The position numbers were made by a program, and so were the translations under genes. 64,000 nucleotides of DNA from Parietichytrium sp. I65-24A. Taxonomy: Eukaryota; Sar; Bigyra; Thraustochytrida; Thraustochytriidae. Location of the stretch: assembly GCA_012862575.1 (NCBI GenBank), contig BLSF01000071.1, forward strand, positions 124,001-188,000, read 5' to 3'. Under the pieces are notes generated by a model. That model was not told the origin of the DNA and made no database searches. It saw nothing but the letters and a program-made list of their open reading frames with translations. Below, piece after piece: positions 10,067 to 20,080 of the stretch (positions are counted from its first letter, which is position 1; every line of letters starts with the position of its first letter).

Positions 10067-10858
10067 TTATGCACGCACAAAACGCTCGATCAGAACGCCA
10101 TCGCCAAATACGCTGTCCCCGATCGCCTCAACGAGTACTTGTCGAACAATATTTGATTGCTTGCAGCAGTCCTCGATGATTGCTGTACTTTCCGGGACTC
10201 TAAAGCTTGAGCACATGACGAATTCGGTCGAGGAATCCAAGAGCAGATCCACGGTTTCGAACAGAAGGTGGATAGTCTCTGTAGAGTACGTTAGATCCGC
10301 ACCGAGTATGATGTCAAACGCGCCACCATCAACCATATCACGAGCCGCCTGCACTTGCTTGGAGAAATGCTTTCCCCAGCTCAGTTCGCAAGTCTCCACC
10401 TTCAGCATCGTCGATGAATCGCCCTGTTTAGCGCTATCCTGAATCATGTCAAGCAGAAAAGGGTCTCTGTCCGTGAAGACCACGACGCCTTCTGACGGAG
10501 CTGCAGGCTCTCCAAACAGATGGGCCGCGGTTAGTCCAGTTAATCCAGCCCCTGCCCCAAGCTCGAGCACTTTGACGCCCCGCTTCTTCGAATTCGAAAC
10601 CGCAGTTGCAGAATCATCGCTGCACAGAAATTCGCTCAAAGCACGAGACGCAGGCCAAAGGAATTTGCCCGATTGTAGGGCACCGGGGTGATCAAAGTCC
10701 GAGCACACCACTTTGACATTCAGAGCGTTTCCCATGCCATCCGTTTGCGACTCGAGGTACTTTCCGCTCAAACTCACATTCAGCGTAGTCGTTGGAAAGC
10801 TCATCTCGAACAGTGACCTGACGCCGAACGCCTCCTCTCCATCATCGTCCGAATTCAT
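10067..10858 (-). CDS. Family-16 (METTL21-like) protein methyltransferase
   Basis: A 263-residue SAM-dependent methyltransferase of the Methyltransf_16 group (METTL21/METTL18/EEF2KMT relatives), most of which methylate lysines of chaperones or translation factors. The SAM-binding motif I is ELGAGAGLTG (residues about 99-108). Upstream is the family signature SGKFLWPASRALSEFL, matching the usual G...WP(A/S)...L. Motif II has FTDRDP at the acidic ribose-binding position. DIILGADLTYS (about 178-188) stands at the usual D(V/I)I...D..Y post-motif. Length fits the family. The ATG at 10858 is the first in frame. The substrate cannot be told from sequence. The gene is convergent with Rit1. Confidence 0.85.
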   Translation of the reverse strand: MNSDDDGEEAFGVRSLFEMSFPTTTLNVSLSGKYLESQTDGMGNALNVKVVCSDFDHPGALQSGKFLWPASRALSEFLCSDDSATAVSNSKKRGVKVLELGAGAGLTGLTAAHLFGEPAAPSEGVVVFTDRDPFLLDMIQDSAKQGDSSTMLKVETCELSWGKHFSKQVQAARDMVDGGAFDIILGADLTYSTETIHLLFETVDLLLDSSTEFVMCSSFRVPESTAIIEDCCKQSNIVRQVLVEAIGDSVFGDGVLIERFVRA

Positions 10859-11831
10859 CTCCCGCTATGCTTTTCAATTCCTGCTCTTGCTCCTGCTCCT
10901 GCCCCTGTAACTGCATGCGCATTTACTTGCACTCTCGCTCTCGCCACAGCAAGCAACTCCAATATCAGAGGCTCGCTTCTCTTCCAGCGTCTCTTTGAGA
11001 TCTTTGAGAACACAAGTACTTGAGCTTCCGAGTCTGAGTTCAACGTTCAACGTTTGCGAAATTGTTAACGGCTACTTTATTGCGCCGTTCCGTTACTAAA
11101 AGATTAACCGTCGTCGGTTCTTCAACGGATCTGGGATAGAGTCCGCGCACACACTCTGCTGTCCCCGACGTAAGAATTGCTAGCCCCTTCTCAGCCAGTG
11201 GTTGAGGTGGTAGTGCTCGAATAGTCAATGGCAGTAATCAGTACGACTTAGCTAATTCTTATAGCGTAAATCTAACTAGTCAAAGAACCAAGAACCAAGA
11301 ACCAAGAACCAAGAACCGAGGACTTCAAATTCTGGTTTCTTTGGGTTCTTTGAATTGATTTATTTGGATTATTCCTGAAGAACCATTACGATCTGGTAGC
11401 CATGACCATTTGCTTAGTCGATTAGGTAATCGATCAAGGAGGTTCTTCGCATGAGGAACGACTTCGGGAAGGTTTTGGTTACAAAGCATAATAGACATTA
11501 TTACAAGGGAACGCAATAGCTTTCAAGATGGTAGCATACATTCCATGCCTCCGAGGACCCTTCAGCACAAGAGAGTACAGCACGGTCGCGCTTTATGCCT
11601 TAAAAAGTGCGACAAAACGAGTCCATCGTTGATTTACACACACAGAGAAAAGGGCTGACTACGAAAGGGTAGGACAGCGGCCTATTCCATTTCTAACTTT
11701 GGATTAATTATTGGACTTTGGTATTTCGCGACACTCTGACGAGCAACTTGAAGTCTACGTTGTGCTGTTGGAAAAAGAGAGTACGCATTGTCGAGCTGCG
11801 AAATTAGCATTGGACAGTACAATAAGAGAAG
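10859..11831. other. Intergenic region, methyltransferase to ABA4-like gene
   Basis: Spacer between divergent genes, so it should hold both promoters, but I see no clear TATA box. It contains an AAGAACC-type simple repeat (about 11284-11318) and no supported gene. Confidence 0.5.
11284..11318. repeat. AGAACCA simple repeat
   Basis: About five copies of the heptamer AGAACCA, followed a few dozen bases on by inverted relatives (GGTTCTTT). Confidence 0.8.
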
Positions 11832-12308
11832 ATGCCGTCGTATGCGAAGAGCGGCCGCGCGGACAACAAGCCGGTGCATTATCTCGCGGACCTGCTTTTC
11901 CGGAGTGCGCATTATCCAATCGTCATTGCGTGGGTGGCGTTGGCGGCCAATCCTGCAAGCGAGTACACGCCGAAAATCGTGGCGGGAAGCATGCTTTTCA
12001 TAGCGGTGATCTATGGCTTTTCCATGCTGAAAGCTGGTCGCGTGGATGGAGCAAGCTTCTCGTCGCTGGTTGGCGTGCGAAATATCTTCAAGAACGGCGA
12101 CGATTTCGTGGTCACTGCTGCATGGATTCATTATCTGTGTTTCGATCTCGGTGTAGGTTATTGGATCTCGCAGGACGCATTGGCCGCAGGAGTACCTCTG
12201 GCGCTGACCTGGCCAGCATTAGGGCTCACGCTGATGCTTGGGCCTCTCGGATTCGGCTCGTGGCATGTGATCAAGGGGCTTTTCTGGCTCGTTTCAGGCT
12301 CCGCATGA
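11832..12308 (+). CDS. ABA4-like (DUF4281) membrane protein
   Basis: A 158-residue protein with four hydrophobic segments. The segment AAWIHYLCFDLGVGYWISQD (residues about 96-115) is the family signature: W.HYLAFDLFVGRWI..D in plant ABA4 and bacterial/algal DUF4281 proteins. It is followed by the usual P.L.LTLM.GP.G motif. Plant ABA4 is needed for neoxanthin synthesis in plastid membranes; the role of non-plant members is unknown. No clear targeting peptide precedes the first membrane helix. The ATG at 11832 (GAAGATGCC) gives the family's usual length. A longer overlapping frame (11711-12340) has no such motif and is a shadow. Whether this host makes carotenoids cannot be judged here. Confidence 0.8.
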   Translation: MPSYAKSGRADNKPVHYLADLLFRSAHYPIVIAWVALAANPASEYTPKIVAGSMLFIAVIYGFSMLKAGRVDGASFSSLVGVRNIFKNGDDFVVTAAWIHYLCFDLGVGYWISQDALAAGVPLALTWPALGLTLMLGPLGFGSWHVIKGLFWLVSGSA

Positions 12309-12597
12309 GCTGTTCGACTGAATTTGAGGCTAAGAAGTGACACAAGTGCCGAGTGAGGGGCTTGCATGAAGGAGTAGAAGAGGAGCATGTAGAAGGCTGC
12401 TCCAGCCACACCGTTTCAATTATTTGAGTACCATAACTTGCTGTTAATTTTTTGCGGATTTGTTTCGATGAACAGCGATTGCGTCTGTCTGGAATGCCCC
12501 ATTTTCGCAGGGGAAAGAAATCAAAGCAAGACCAAAAAAACGCTTCATTCTTTTTTAATTTATTCTTGTCGATAGAAATGGGGGGGAGGGGTCGGAA

Positions 12598-14109
12598 TTA
12601 AAGTGCGTTGGCCTCTGCGGACCAGTCCAATAAAGAGTTGAGCCACATGTTTTCACCCTCATCAACACCAGGGTTTGCGGGGGGCTCCTCAGACTTTGTC
12701 TGGACATTCTGTTCGTCAAGACCTCCATTTTCCGTCTCTTCTTGTTTGATCGAGACCTCCTGAGAAGGAGAGAACGACTGCGACGAATCGCCGAAAAGGT
12801 CCCAGCTGTCGTAGTGGTTGAGAAAGTGCTGGATCTCTGGCTCTGGGGGAGCTTGCACGGCAGCGGCTCCAGTCGCGCTGACTGCATCGTGACTCTGTGG
12901 ATGCGATAAATAGCCTGTCTCGTAGTACTTTCTGTTATACGAGTCAGTCTCGAGAAAGTCCTGGTAAGCATCATTCGGAACACCCGCATACTCAACATCG
13001 TCTAATTCTTCCTTGATCAATACATCACGATATTTGTCCGTGCCAAGATCCCCAGCAGGGAGACCAATCTTTGTGCGTTTCTTTTGGCTAGAGACAGGGT
13101 CAGAGAACTCGTCCAGCGATACAGGCGTTTCGTCACCAACAGCTTCGTTCAGCGGGCCAAGCGGCTCCAGAAGAACTTGGAATGTCGTTGTCATTGAGTG
13201 TCCCTCAATTTCCTCCATGTGCATGCAGTGCAGAAGAAACTGGCGAGTCTGGTGACTGTTGCACCACACCTCAAAGACATGCGTGCTCGGGACCTTGCGA
13301 ATAACTTTCTCCGGATTTGAGTGCTCTGGGGGTCCGAGGGCTTGGAACTTGATAGCCAGCACCTGAAGGAAAACTAGAAGATCGCTTTCTCGAACTGCAA
13401 ATTTGGCAAGAATGTCGCCGCCCCAAGGAAGGAATCCGCCGCCTGACCACTCTAACAGCTCCTCAACATCGCTGCTCTGAACGCCAAAATCAGTTTCAAA
13501 TCGGGAATTCACGTCAACTCTGGAGCCGCTGCCTTGCACAGAGACAAGTCTCATCCTCGGCATGTCATTATTTTGAAGGTCAAAGTTGTTCAGTTTCCCG
13601 AGGCCAGGGTCGTGTATTGGTGCCCCAACTTTGTTTGGCGCGGACATTGCCAGCGCGGAGCAGGAGCCGCACTGGTGCGGTGCGAATGTACACTTTTTCT
13701 CGAGCCCACCGGCCACCTTTTGAAGATCCACATCAAGCGCCCCAAGCCAAGCCTCAAGTCTCCTCAAGGTGTTCAAGTTGTTCTGCTCGGAGAGATGGGA
13801 CTTTAGCTTCTCCAGCTGCCCAGCGAACCAGCACCAGGCGTATGGCGACTCATTTCTGTTCCTATTTTGATTCTTGAACATCGTAAAGAATACGGACCAC
13901 ACGCGCTTCTCATAGGACGAAATGCACGCGAAGTCATCTTCTGCCGACGCCGATCTCTTCCCACCATCTTTGCGCTGCGGCCCGCGCTTCCTCTTCGGCC
14001 GGTAGCTGCACACCGCTCCTTTCCTCTGGCATCTCGTGCACGGCTGTCCTCCGGAGCACTTGACCTTCGAAGATGTACATGAGTCGCAGCTGCCTTTCAA
14101 CAAGTCCAT
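12598..14109 (-). CDS. Zn(II)2Cys6 transcription factor
   Basis: A 503-residue protein starting with a complete fungal-type binuclear zinc cluster, C8-x2-C11-x6-C18-x5-C24-x2-C27-x6-C34, directly followed by a basic stretch (RPKRKRGPQRK) typical of the linker and nuclear targeting. Residues about 200-330 (from NSRFETDFGV to TFQVLLEPL) have the spacing of a PAS-like sensor fold as in some fungal Zn2Cys6-PAS regulators; this second part is inference. The C-terminal 120 residues are acidic and Ser/Gln-rich, as in activation domains. The ATG at 14109 places the cluster at the extreme N-terminus. Such factors bind CGG-type sites as dimers. Its target genes are unknown. It is convergent with the ABA4-like gene, about 290 bases apart. 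Confidence 0.88.
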   Translation of the reverse strand: MDLLKGSCDSCTSSKVKCSGGQPCTRCQRKGAVCSYRPKRKRGPQRKDGGKRSASAEDDFACISSYEKRVWSVFFTMFKNQNRNRNESPYAWCWFAGQLEKLKSHLSEQNNLNTLRRLEAWLGALDVDLQKVAGGLEKKCTFAPHQCGSCSALAMSAPNKVGAPIHDPGLGKLNNFDLQNNDMPRMRLVSVQGSGSRVDVNSRFETDFGVQSSDVEELLEWSGGGFLPWGGDILAKFAVRESDLLVFLQVLAIKFQALGPPEHSNPEKVIRKVPSTHVFEVWCNSHQTRQFLLHCMHMEEIEGHSMTTTFQVLLEPLGPLNEAVGDETPVSLDEFSDPVSSQKKRTKIGLPAGDLGTDKYRDVLIKEELDDVEYAGVPNDAYQDFLETDSYNRKYYETGYLSHPQSHDAVSATGAAAVQAPPEPEIQHFLNHYDSWDLFGDSSQSFSPSQEVSIKQEETENGGLDEQNVQTKSEEPPANPGVDEGENMWLNSLLDWSAEANAL

Positions 14110-14170
14110 CGTTTATCCTTTTCTCCTTTTCTCCTTTCCTCGTCTTGACAGAGAACAAAAAAATGGTGCC

Positions 14171-14200
14171 AATAGATCAGATAGATCAGATAGATCGGAT
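14171..14200. repeat. ATAGATCAG simple repeat
   Basis: Three tandem copies of a nine-base unit, the third slightly changed. Located just upstream of the Zn2Cys6 gene. Confidence 0.75.
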
Positions 14201-15142
14201 CCACTTGGACCGCTGGGTTCTTGCGGGTCGCGGGTCGGAGTCCTATGCGGCAGCTAGACGAAAGGGTAAGCCAGCAGCGCTTGCCCGGCCGAATAAGCCG
14301 ATGGTCGGCAATTAAAATGTGTCCGCGGAGTGAAGAGACGCAGTTTGAGGTCATTGAGGGATGACAAAGGTAATTTCCCCGAGGGACACATGTTCCGTGC
14401 GAATGGGGGATTTCTCCGCGGTGTGGGACCTTGAATTGAAAGAGGTATGGGAGAAACCATGATGTGGTTTCGGGAGAGGGTGTCGTAAGGAAAGAAATGT
14501 GGCTCGGGTTAATGGATGATTACCAAGGTTGGTTTTTAGGTGGCCATAATGATCTATAATTTAAGCGTGGAAGGCAGTGAGCACCACAAGAAACCATTGG
14601 ATCTTGACTTTCTATGCTTAATAATAGCTACAGTACGTTTAACCGCAACAAAGGTACAACTTGTCAAGTACTGTTTGTCAATACTTCCATCCTACAAGAT
14701 TGCATAACTACTTCTACAGGCGCACACACTCCTTTCCGGCCTGAACAGCCTACCATCCATCTACCATTTAACATCGTAGTACTTCCCCTCCCTAAGCCTA
14801 CCCTCCCTTCCTACACCCACCTATACCTCGTCGCCTATCAGCCAGTCACCCTAATCACTAACAGTTCCTCCTCACAGGAAAGCGGCAAGTCCCTCTCTCT
14901 GTGTAGCAAAGTGTGCGCGCGCACACCTCGCGTACGCAGCAGCCGTCGGAACATCCTACTCAAATATTTAACGGGAGGGTAGGGTGGGGCCAGTGTTAGC
15001 GCGCAGATAGAATCGACGGTAGATCCGATAGATCGGGCGCGCGCGCGTGAAAGTTGGAGTGTTGGAGTGTGGCAAAAGAAAGCAAGAAAGCAAAAAAAGT
15101 GAGGACGGAGGAGAGTGAAAAGTTTTGGCGCTGCTCAAAGTA

Positions 15143-15181
15143 AGAAATACGAAACACGAAATACGAAATACGAAACACGAA
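15143..15181. repeat. GAAATAC/GAAACAC simple repeat
   Basis: Five to six copies of a seven-base unit alternating AAATACG and AAACACG, in the promoter side of the ARM/HEAT-like gene. Confidence 0.75.
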
Positions 15182-15297
15182 GTGGCATCGGCGACAGGGG
15201 CGTCTCTGGCTGAATTTCGAGTGGTGTGCACACTTGCTTGTTGCTTGCCTTTGATATTTGAGGTGTATGCGTGGAGACAGGGTTCTTGTGGCGGCAG

Positions 15298-15305
15298 TAT
15301 ATAAG
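15298..15305 (+). promoter_or_regulatory. TATA-like element of the ARM/HEAT-like gene
   Basis: TATATAAG lies about 130 bases before the ATG at 15434, a plausible distance for a core promoter with a roughly 100-base leader. Confidence 0.4.
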
Positions 15306-15433
15306 AACGAGAGTTGCAATTCAGGAGCGTTGCGTTCGTATCTCATATCTCGTTTCGAGTTTCGACCCGTTGAGGCCGTTGCCGGAATTGCGGAGATAGT
15401 TTAGTTTGTTGGCGCAATCGTCCGGCAAGCGAA

Positions 15434-17845
15434 ATGGATGCGAGCTTGAGGCAGTATGCGACCGAGCTGCGGGGAGCGACCGACCCCGACAAGCAGTTTG
15501 GCATTTTGCAACACATCAATAAGATCACGAGGTCGAACGGCGGCGTGCAGGTGGACGCGGAGTTCGTGGACCTCCTGGCGACCATTGCAACTACGACGGG
15601 CAACACTGGCGTCAAGTATGCGTGCGTGGGTTCCTTGGCAGCCGTGCTACAGTGCAGTAAGGCCCCCGAGATGCTGTTGGAAGAAAAGGTGGTCAACCTC
15701 GCGATTGGAAACGTGAACGACGTGCACCTGCTGACCGCATGTTTACAAATTCTCGCGGTGGTGTTAGAGTCCAAGAGGCCCGAGCTCATGGATCACGCCG
15801 TGAGGAAGAATGTGATCGACATGTACTTTCGCATTCTGGGGCCCACGCAAACCCGCACCACGGAAGTGAAAGATTTGTCTCTCAAAGGACTGCATGCTCT
15901 GGCCCAGAATGTCGAGTACGCCACACGGCTCCACGAACGCGACATCTGGACGCTTCTCTTTAGAACCCACGAGTCGTCCGGCCAGGCCGACAAAGTGCTG
16001 CTCCTGATCATTAAGGAAATTGTAATGGCGATCGGCGTGCCGAATATGGATGAGGCTGATGAAGATGTGGACAGAAGAAGCCACGTCTCGAGGGTCTCAA
16101 GTAGCAAGAGCAGTGTGAGCAAAAGATCTCAAGTTGCTCGATACTCGCTCAGCAACAGAGGCGAGGTGAGCGAGGAGGCTGGGGAGTTTGTTCGACAGTC
16201 CGTGCAGGACACGAAAAATCGACTTTCGCGGAACATCTCCAGAGTTTTGGCAGCTGATGAAGGTCTCCCGCCTTTGGACATTCCAGAAGCGGGCGAGGAC
16301 GGAGAGGAAGACCAGCTAGAAAAGGAGGGGACCACGGAAAAGGCTGGGGCATTGCTGAAGAAGATGCATCCAGATGAATACACGGAGGAGGAAGGTCTTT
16401 TGAAAGAACAGTACATTACAGAGGATAATTTGACACTCCCAGAAAAGGTCTGTTTTAACATCAACCGCAAAGGGATCATGGGAATGCTCCTCAGCATTTG
16501 CCAGGTCGCCGACCTTGAAGCTTTGGCGGATGTCTCTCTTTCAATCCTCGGGCTCCTCACCCCAACTATGCATCGAGTGATCATTCGGGACCACCGCATC
16601 ATCATCGTTCGAGTTTTGCTCAATCTGATCGAGTTCATCACGGACAGCAGATTAATCAGCGTCTGCTTTGTACTAGACTCTTTGCTCGCACAAAAGTGTA
16701 GCCAAAGCATTGTACTAAAATGCGGGGCTGCTTCAAAGTGTGCCATCACTGGAAGCAAGCTGCTCTCGCGGAAAGATCAAACCTCTCAAACGATCTGCCA
16801 ATGCCTTATTCACGTCCTTTATCACATGTCGACCTTGCCCGAGGGACCAGCGGAGCTCAGCAATGGCACAACCATCTCATTTCTGGTGAAGGCGATGCGC
16901 GGCATTGCCTCTGCAAAGCTACGCAAAAACAGTCGCGGCAAGGACGAGTGGTCTAACAACGTCGAGATCATCTGCCTTTTGACTTTGATTAATGTAGCAT
17001 TGGAGTCCCCAGTCATGAGTAGTGTGTCCGAGGCGAAAATTCACAAGGTTCTCTCTGATGCGGCAAAAAGGACCGACGATGTGGGCCTCTTGGCCGTGCT
17101 CGGAGCTGCTTTCTTTTTGGGGAAATCCGGTCAAAGAACTCGCAGCCGAGAGATCCCCAAGCTACAACCTCAAATGTGCACCAAACTCCGGGATCTGCTC
17201 GAACACTCTCTGCAAGAAGAATCGGCACTGGGAGGGATTTACTGGACCCCACACGAGTTGTTACAAGCGGTGCATTTCTTAGCGCAGGGGCCACACAACC
17301 TCCACACTCTGCGCGAGTTGCTCCCAATGATGATCGAGACGCTTGCGCGCACTCTGGACAAATCTGATCCCAATGTAGCTGGAATGGCAGTGGAGGTTTT
17401 GTTGGCCATGAGCTACAATAAGTTCATAATGAAAGACATGGTGGACAGGTGCGCATTGCTGCAGTCTCTGCTGGAGGACTGCGTCTCGGTAGTGCCTTAC
17501 GAGTACCAAAGAAGCGCAAAGACGCTCTTGATATCTATTGAAAATGAGAGTCTGATTTCGGAAGCCAGCAAGAAGCGAAAGCAGAAGAAAAAGTCGGAAA
17601 TGGAGCACGTTGACGCATCGGCCTCGGGGTACCCCCAAGACAGTCTTTCGGAAGAATCCGAATCAGAGTTAGCGAACCCTGCGGACGAGAGCTTAAAGTC
17701 CAAAGGTTCATCGTGGAGCTCAAAGTTGACGTCGCAAATCTCAAGCAGACTATCTCTTCCGAGAGTTTCCTTCAGACGATCTTCTGCAACTTCACCAACA
17801 GCCCGGCCAGATTTCGGTCAAACAGCTGACAGCGCAGATTTGTAG
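15434..17845 (+). CDS. ARM/HEAT-like helical repeat protein, unknown function
   Basis: An 803-residue protein I cannot assign to a named family. Residues 1-200 and about 330-700 are runs of amphipathic helices with leucine spacing like ARM/HEAT solenoids. Examples are the segments with LLATIATTTGN.GVKYACVGSLAAVL and LLTACLQILAVVLESK. Between them is a charged linker (about 205-330) rich in Ser, Arg and acidic residues. The C-terminal 110 residues are low-complexity: a Lys/Arg cluster (KKRKQKKK, about 713-720), then Ser-rich sequence. No membrane segment or signal peptide. It could be a scaffold; a flagellar or vesicle-coat role cannot be decided from the sequence. The ATG at 15434 is the first in the frame and sits in a good context (GAAATGG). 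Confidence 0.7.
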   Translation: MDASLRQYATELRGATDPDKQFGILQHINKITRSNGGVQVDAEFVDLLATIATTTGNTGVKYACVGSLAAVLQCSKAPEMLLEEKVVNLAIGNVNDVHLLTACLQILAVVLESKRPELMDHAVRKNVIDMYFRILGPTQTRTTEVKDLSLKGLHALAQNVEYATRLHERDIWTLLFRTHESSGQADKVLLLIIKEIVMAIGVPNMDEADEDVDRRSHVSRVSSSKSSVSKRSQVARYSLSNRGEVSEEAGEFVRQSVQDTKNRLSRNISRVLAADEGLPPLDIPEAGEDGEEDQLEKEGTTEKAGALLKKMHPDEYTEEEGLLKEQYITEDNLTLPEKVCFNINRKGIMGMLLSICQVADLEALADVSLSILGLLTPTMHRVIIRDHRIIIVRVLLNLIEFITDSRLISVCFVLDSLLAQKCSQSIVLKCGAASKCAITGSKLLSRKDQTSQTICQCLIHVLYHMSTLPEGPAELSNGTTISFLVKAMRGIASAKLRKNSRGKDEWSNNVEIICLLTLINVALESPVMSSVSEAKIHKVLSDAAKRTDDVGLLAVLGAAFFLGKSGQRTRSREIPKLQPQMCTKLRDLLEHSLQEESALGGIYWTPHELLQAVHFLAQGPHNLHTLRELLPMMIETLARTLDKSDPNVAGMAVEVLLAMSYNKFIMKDMVDRCALLQSLLEDCVSVVPYEYQRSAKTLLISIENESLISEASKKRKQKKKSEMEHVDASASGYPQDSLSEESESELANPADESLKSKGSSWSSKLTSQISSRLSLPRVSFRRSSATSPTARPDFGQTADSADL

Positions 17846-18163
17846 TTCTTTCGTGATAATCCTGATGTGTATTTGTGATTCTTGTCTGCTCGACGTGTTC
17901 TCCCTACCTCTTTAAAATATGATGTTATCATTCCTCCTTGTCCTTCTTCCAACATGGGGCACCGTGCGAATTATAAAGAGATGTCTCATGCATCTCTTCT
18001 TAGAGATGTCGCGGTTCTTCATTTTGGATGTATACCAACTGCTTCAAAGGTACTATAAATAGAAAACAGAGGCAATTTTTTTAAATGACGGAGAGGTGTT
18101 GAGTTCTTATTCGCTCTGATGAATGCAGAGAGCGAGTACTTTACATCTACTTTACTGGCGCAC
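17846..18163. other. Intergenic region between convergent genes
   Basis: A 318-base, AT-richer spacer; probably the 3' untranslated regions of both neighbours. Nothing else seen. Confidence 0.5.
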
Positions 18164-20080
18164 TCACACGTCCAGAACTTTATTGTTGCGTTTATTTTCA
18201 CTCACGGGACGCATTGCAAACCCTGTTGCTGCAGCTTTCGCTAATAACGCAAATGGGCTTTTGCTTACCCGAGTTTTCGACGCTGATCCTAATCCCGACC
18301 CGGCTGAGGCGATGTCACTAGGTATGTCTATCTCTTCGAAAGTGTCAGATCTAGCATGCCTTGATACCGGGATCGCCACAACTGTCGCAAACTGCGCTGA
18401 CCCCGGCTGGCTACCGGAGCCTGGCCCGAGTGTATCTGGCCCAAATGTGTCTGAACAATAGTTACCCGACTGGCGCTGCTCCTCCTCTTGCTTAAGCGAA
18501 TTGCGGCGACGATATGCCGCAAACGCTCCGATTGCGCCCACGACACCGGCAAAGGAAGCGCCTATTAGTGGCCAAATAAGACCAGACTTACTGGCAGTCG
18601 TTGTCGTCACTGAGCTGGAGGTGTCAGATGTCTGATCGTTCTTGTCGTCTTGCCCATCGTCTGCTGTGGGCGCAGTCGTGCTTGGGATCGGCGTTGTTGG
18701 ACTCGGAGTTGGCTCCGGGAGGCTTGTGGGCAATTGAGTTGGTGACGCAGTCGGGGCGGCAGTCATTTCGAATGTAGAAGATAAAATGCCGTAGGTTCCG
18801 CTCTTCTCAGCGGTGTAACTATACCCAGAGTAAAGCCCCACGCAACCTTTTCCGTAGACGCAAGAGATGTCGAGTTCGTAGAAGTTGCTCGAAGTCCGAG
18901 TGGGTACATCCTCAAACATACTTGTGCTTGACCACGTCGTGCCGGAATCATAAGATATCATATAAGCCGGACCTTTCAAACTGGAGATGTAGTTTACTTC
19001 CCAACCCATCACGCACGTTGACGCGCCAAAGCAGCTGACACTCGGCTGGTTCATGGCTCCACTTGTGGACTTTTGCCCCGTTGCAAAAGTCGACCAGGTC
19101 GCCCCGGCGTCGGAGGACGTGGAGTACTCTGTCCAGCTGTAGCTCCAGGTCTTGCTGCTTGCGGTGCGATAGTAGAGTTCGGCCACCATAACACACGATT
19201 GGCCGTCTTCAACGCAGCTCATGGCAGGCCAATAGTACTCCAATCTGTCTGCGGTTCCTGTTGATATTAAGTCAGAAGCTATTGTCGAGAGAGGAAGCTG
19301 CGAATGAGTGCTCCATGTGTTGCCCCCATCCGTTGATCTCGCTGTGAAAGGGTAGGCGAATGCGCCAGTGTTCGAGCCGCTGTAGTCGTACGCGACAAAC
19401 GCTATGGTGCACACAGACCCGTCAGCTTGGCAATGTACTCTCGGGGCGGCAACCATGAGGGAAGTGGTGGTCCGATCGACAACAGTTGCCGTTGCCGTGT
19501 AGGTTTGGCCACCATCGACAGATATGCTGGCAAACAAGGTGCCAGTATTCCCGTTGACTGCAATCGCGACGCAGGAAAGACTGCTCGAGGTTGCACTGCT
19601 CATGTCTGCGGAGAAGCAAGAGACGTCTCCATACCACAAGGCGTTGCTACTGAGAAGAAACGAGACCGACGCAACGGAGCTCCACGTCACGCCGCCGTCC
19701 AGTGAGCGGGACGAGTATACAGAGTTGGTGTTGTCTTGTGACCACACCGCGATGCAGAACTTCTCGCCACCAGGCTCCCGGCAGTGCAACCTTGGGAGAT
19801 TATTCTCATTGGCATCTGCTATGAGCATTTGCTGGTTAGACCACGTGAGGCCAAAGTCTGATGACGAACCAACATATACGGACGCCCGCGGATATGTGTT
19901 TAGTTCAGAAACTGGAAATGCTGCAGCACAACTCCCGTCAGAGAAGCAATGCACCTTCGGCCGGTAGCTATCAAGCGACGTTTCGCCATGCAAGACAGAG
20001 TATCCCGAGAATCCCGCGTCTGAGGCTGGCAGCGTCGATACCGCCAGCGCTGCGCTCAGTAAAAGCCCTCGAAGACCCAT
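18164..20080 (-). CDS. Type I membrane protein with seven-bladed BNR/Asp-box propeller (copy 1)
   Basis: A 638-residue surface protein. From the ATG at 20080: a signal peptide (MGLRGLLLSAALAVSTLPAS), then a sialidase-like propeller. Six Asp-boxes of the type S.D.G.TW are visible (SSDFGLTW, SLDGGVTW, SVDGGQTY, STDGGNTW, SSDAGATW, SYDSGTTW). Seven segments of the form h-x-C-x(4-13)-C-hydrophobic alternate with them, about one per 65-70 residues, suggesting seven blades each with a Cys pair. A Pro/Thr/Ser stalk (about 445-490), one membrane helix (about 497-520) and an 110-residue cytoplasmic tail follow. Asp-boxes alone do not show sialidase activity; I could not identify the catalytic Arg triad, so a binding role is equally possible. 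The frame stays open 92 codons further upstream, but that part lacks any signal. A paralog lies at 22477-24312. Confidence 0.85.
   Translation of the reverse strand: MGLRGLLLSAALAVSTLPASDAGFSGYSVLHGETSLDSYRPKVHCFSDGSCAAAFPVSELNTYPRASVYVGSSSDFGLTWSNQQMLIADANENNLPRLHCREPGGEKFCIAVWSQDNTNSVYSSRSLDGGVTWSSVASVSFLLSSNALWYGDVSCFSADMSSATSSSLSCVAIAVNGNTGTLFASISVDGGQTYTATATVVDRTTTSLMVAAPRVHCQADGSVCTIAFVAYDYSGSNTGAFAYPFTARSTDGGNTWSTHSQLPLSTIASDLISTGTADRLEYYWPAMSCVEDGQSCVMVAELYYRTASSKTWSYSWTEYSTSSDAGATWSTFATGQKSTSGAMNQPSVSCFGASTCVMGWEVNYISSLKGPAYMISYDSGTTWSSTSMFEDVPTRTSSNFYELDISCVYGKGCVGLYSGYSYTAEKSGTYGILSSTFEMTAAPTASPTQLPTSLPEPTPSPTTPIPSTTAPTADDGQDDKNDQTSDTSSSVTTTTASKSGLIWPLIGASFAGVVGAIGAFAAYRRRNSLKQEEEQRQSGNYCSDTFGPDTLGPGSGSQPGSAQFATVVAIPVSRHARSDTFEEIDIPSDIASAGSGLGSASKTRVSKSPFALLAKAAATGFAMRPVSENKRNNKVLDV

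Larger units (their letters stand above)
14110..15433. other. Intergenic region, zinc-cluster factor to ARM/HEAT-like gene
   Basis: A 1.3 kb divergent spacer. It contains an ATAGATCAG simple repeat (about 14171-14200), a GAAATACGAAACAC repeat (about 15143-15181) and a TATA-like element at 15298. No supported gene; a 122-codon frame at 14614-14982 has no motif. Confidence 0.5.
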
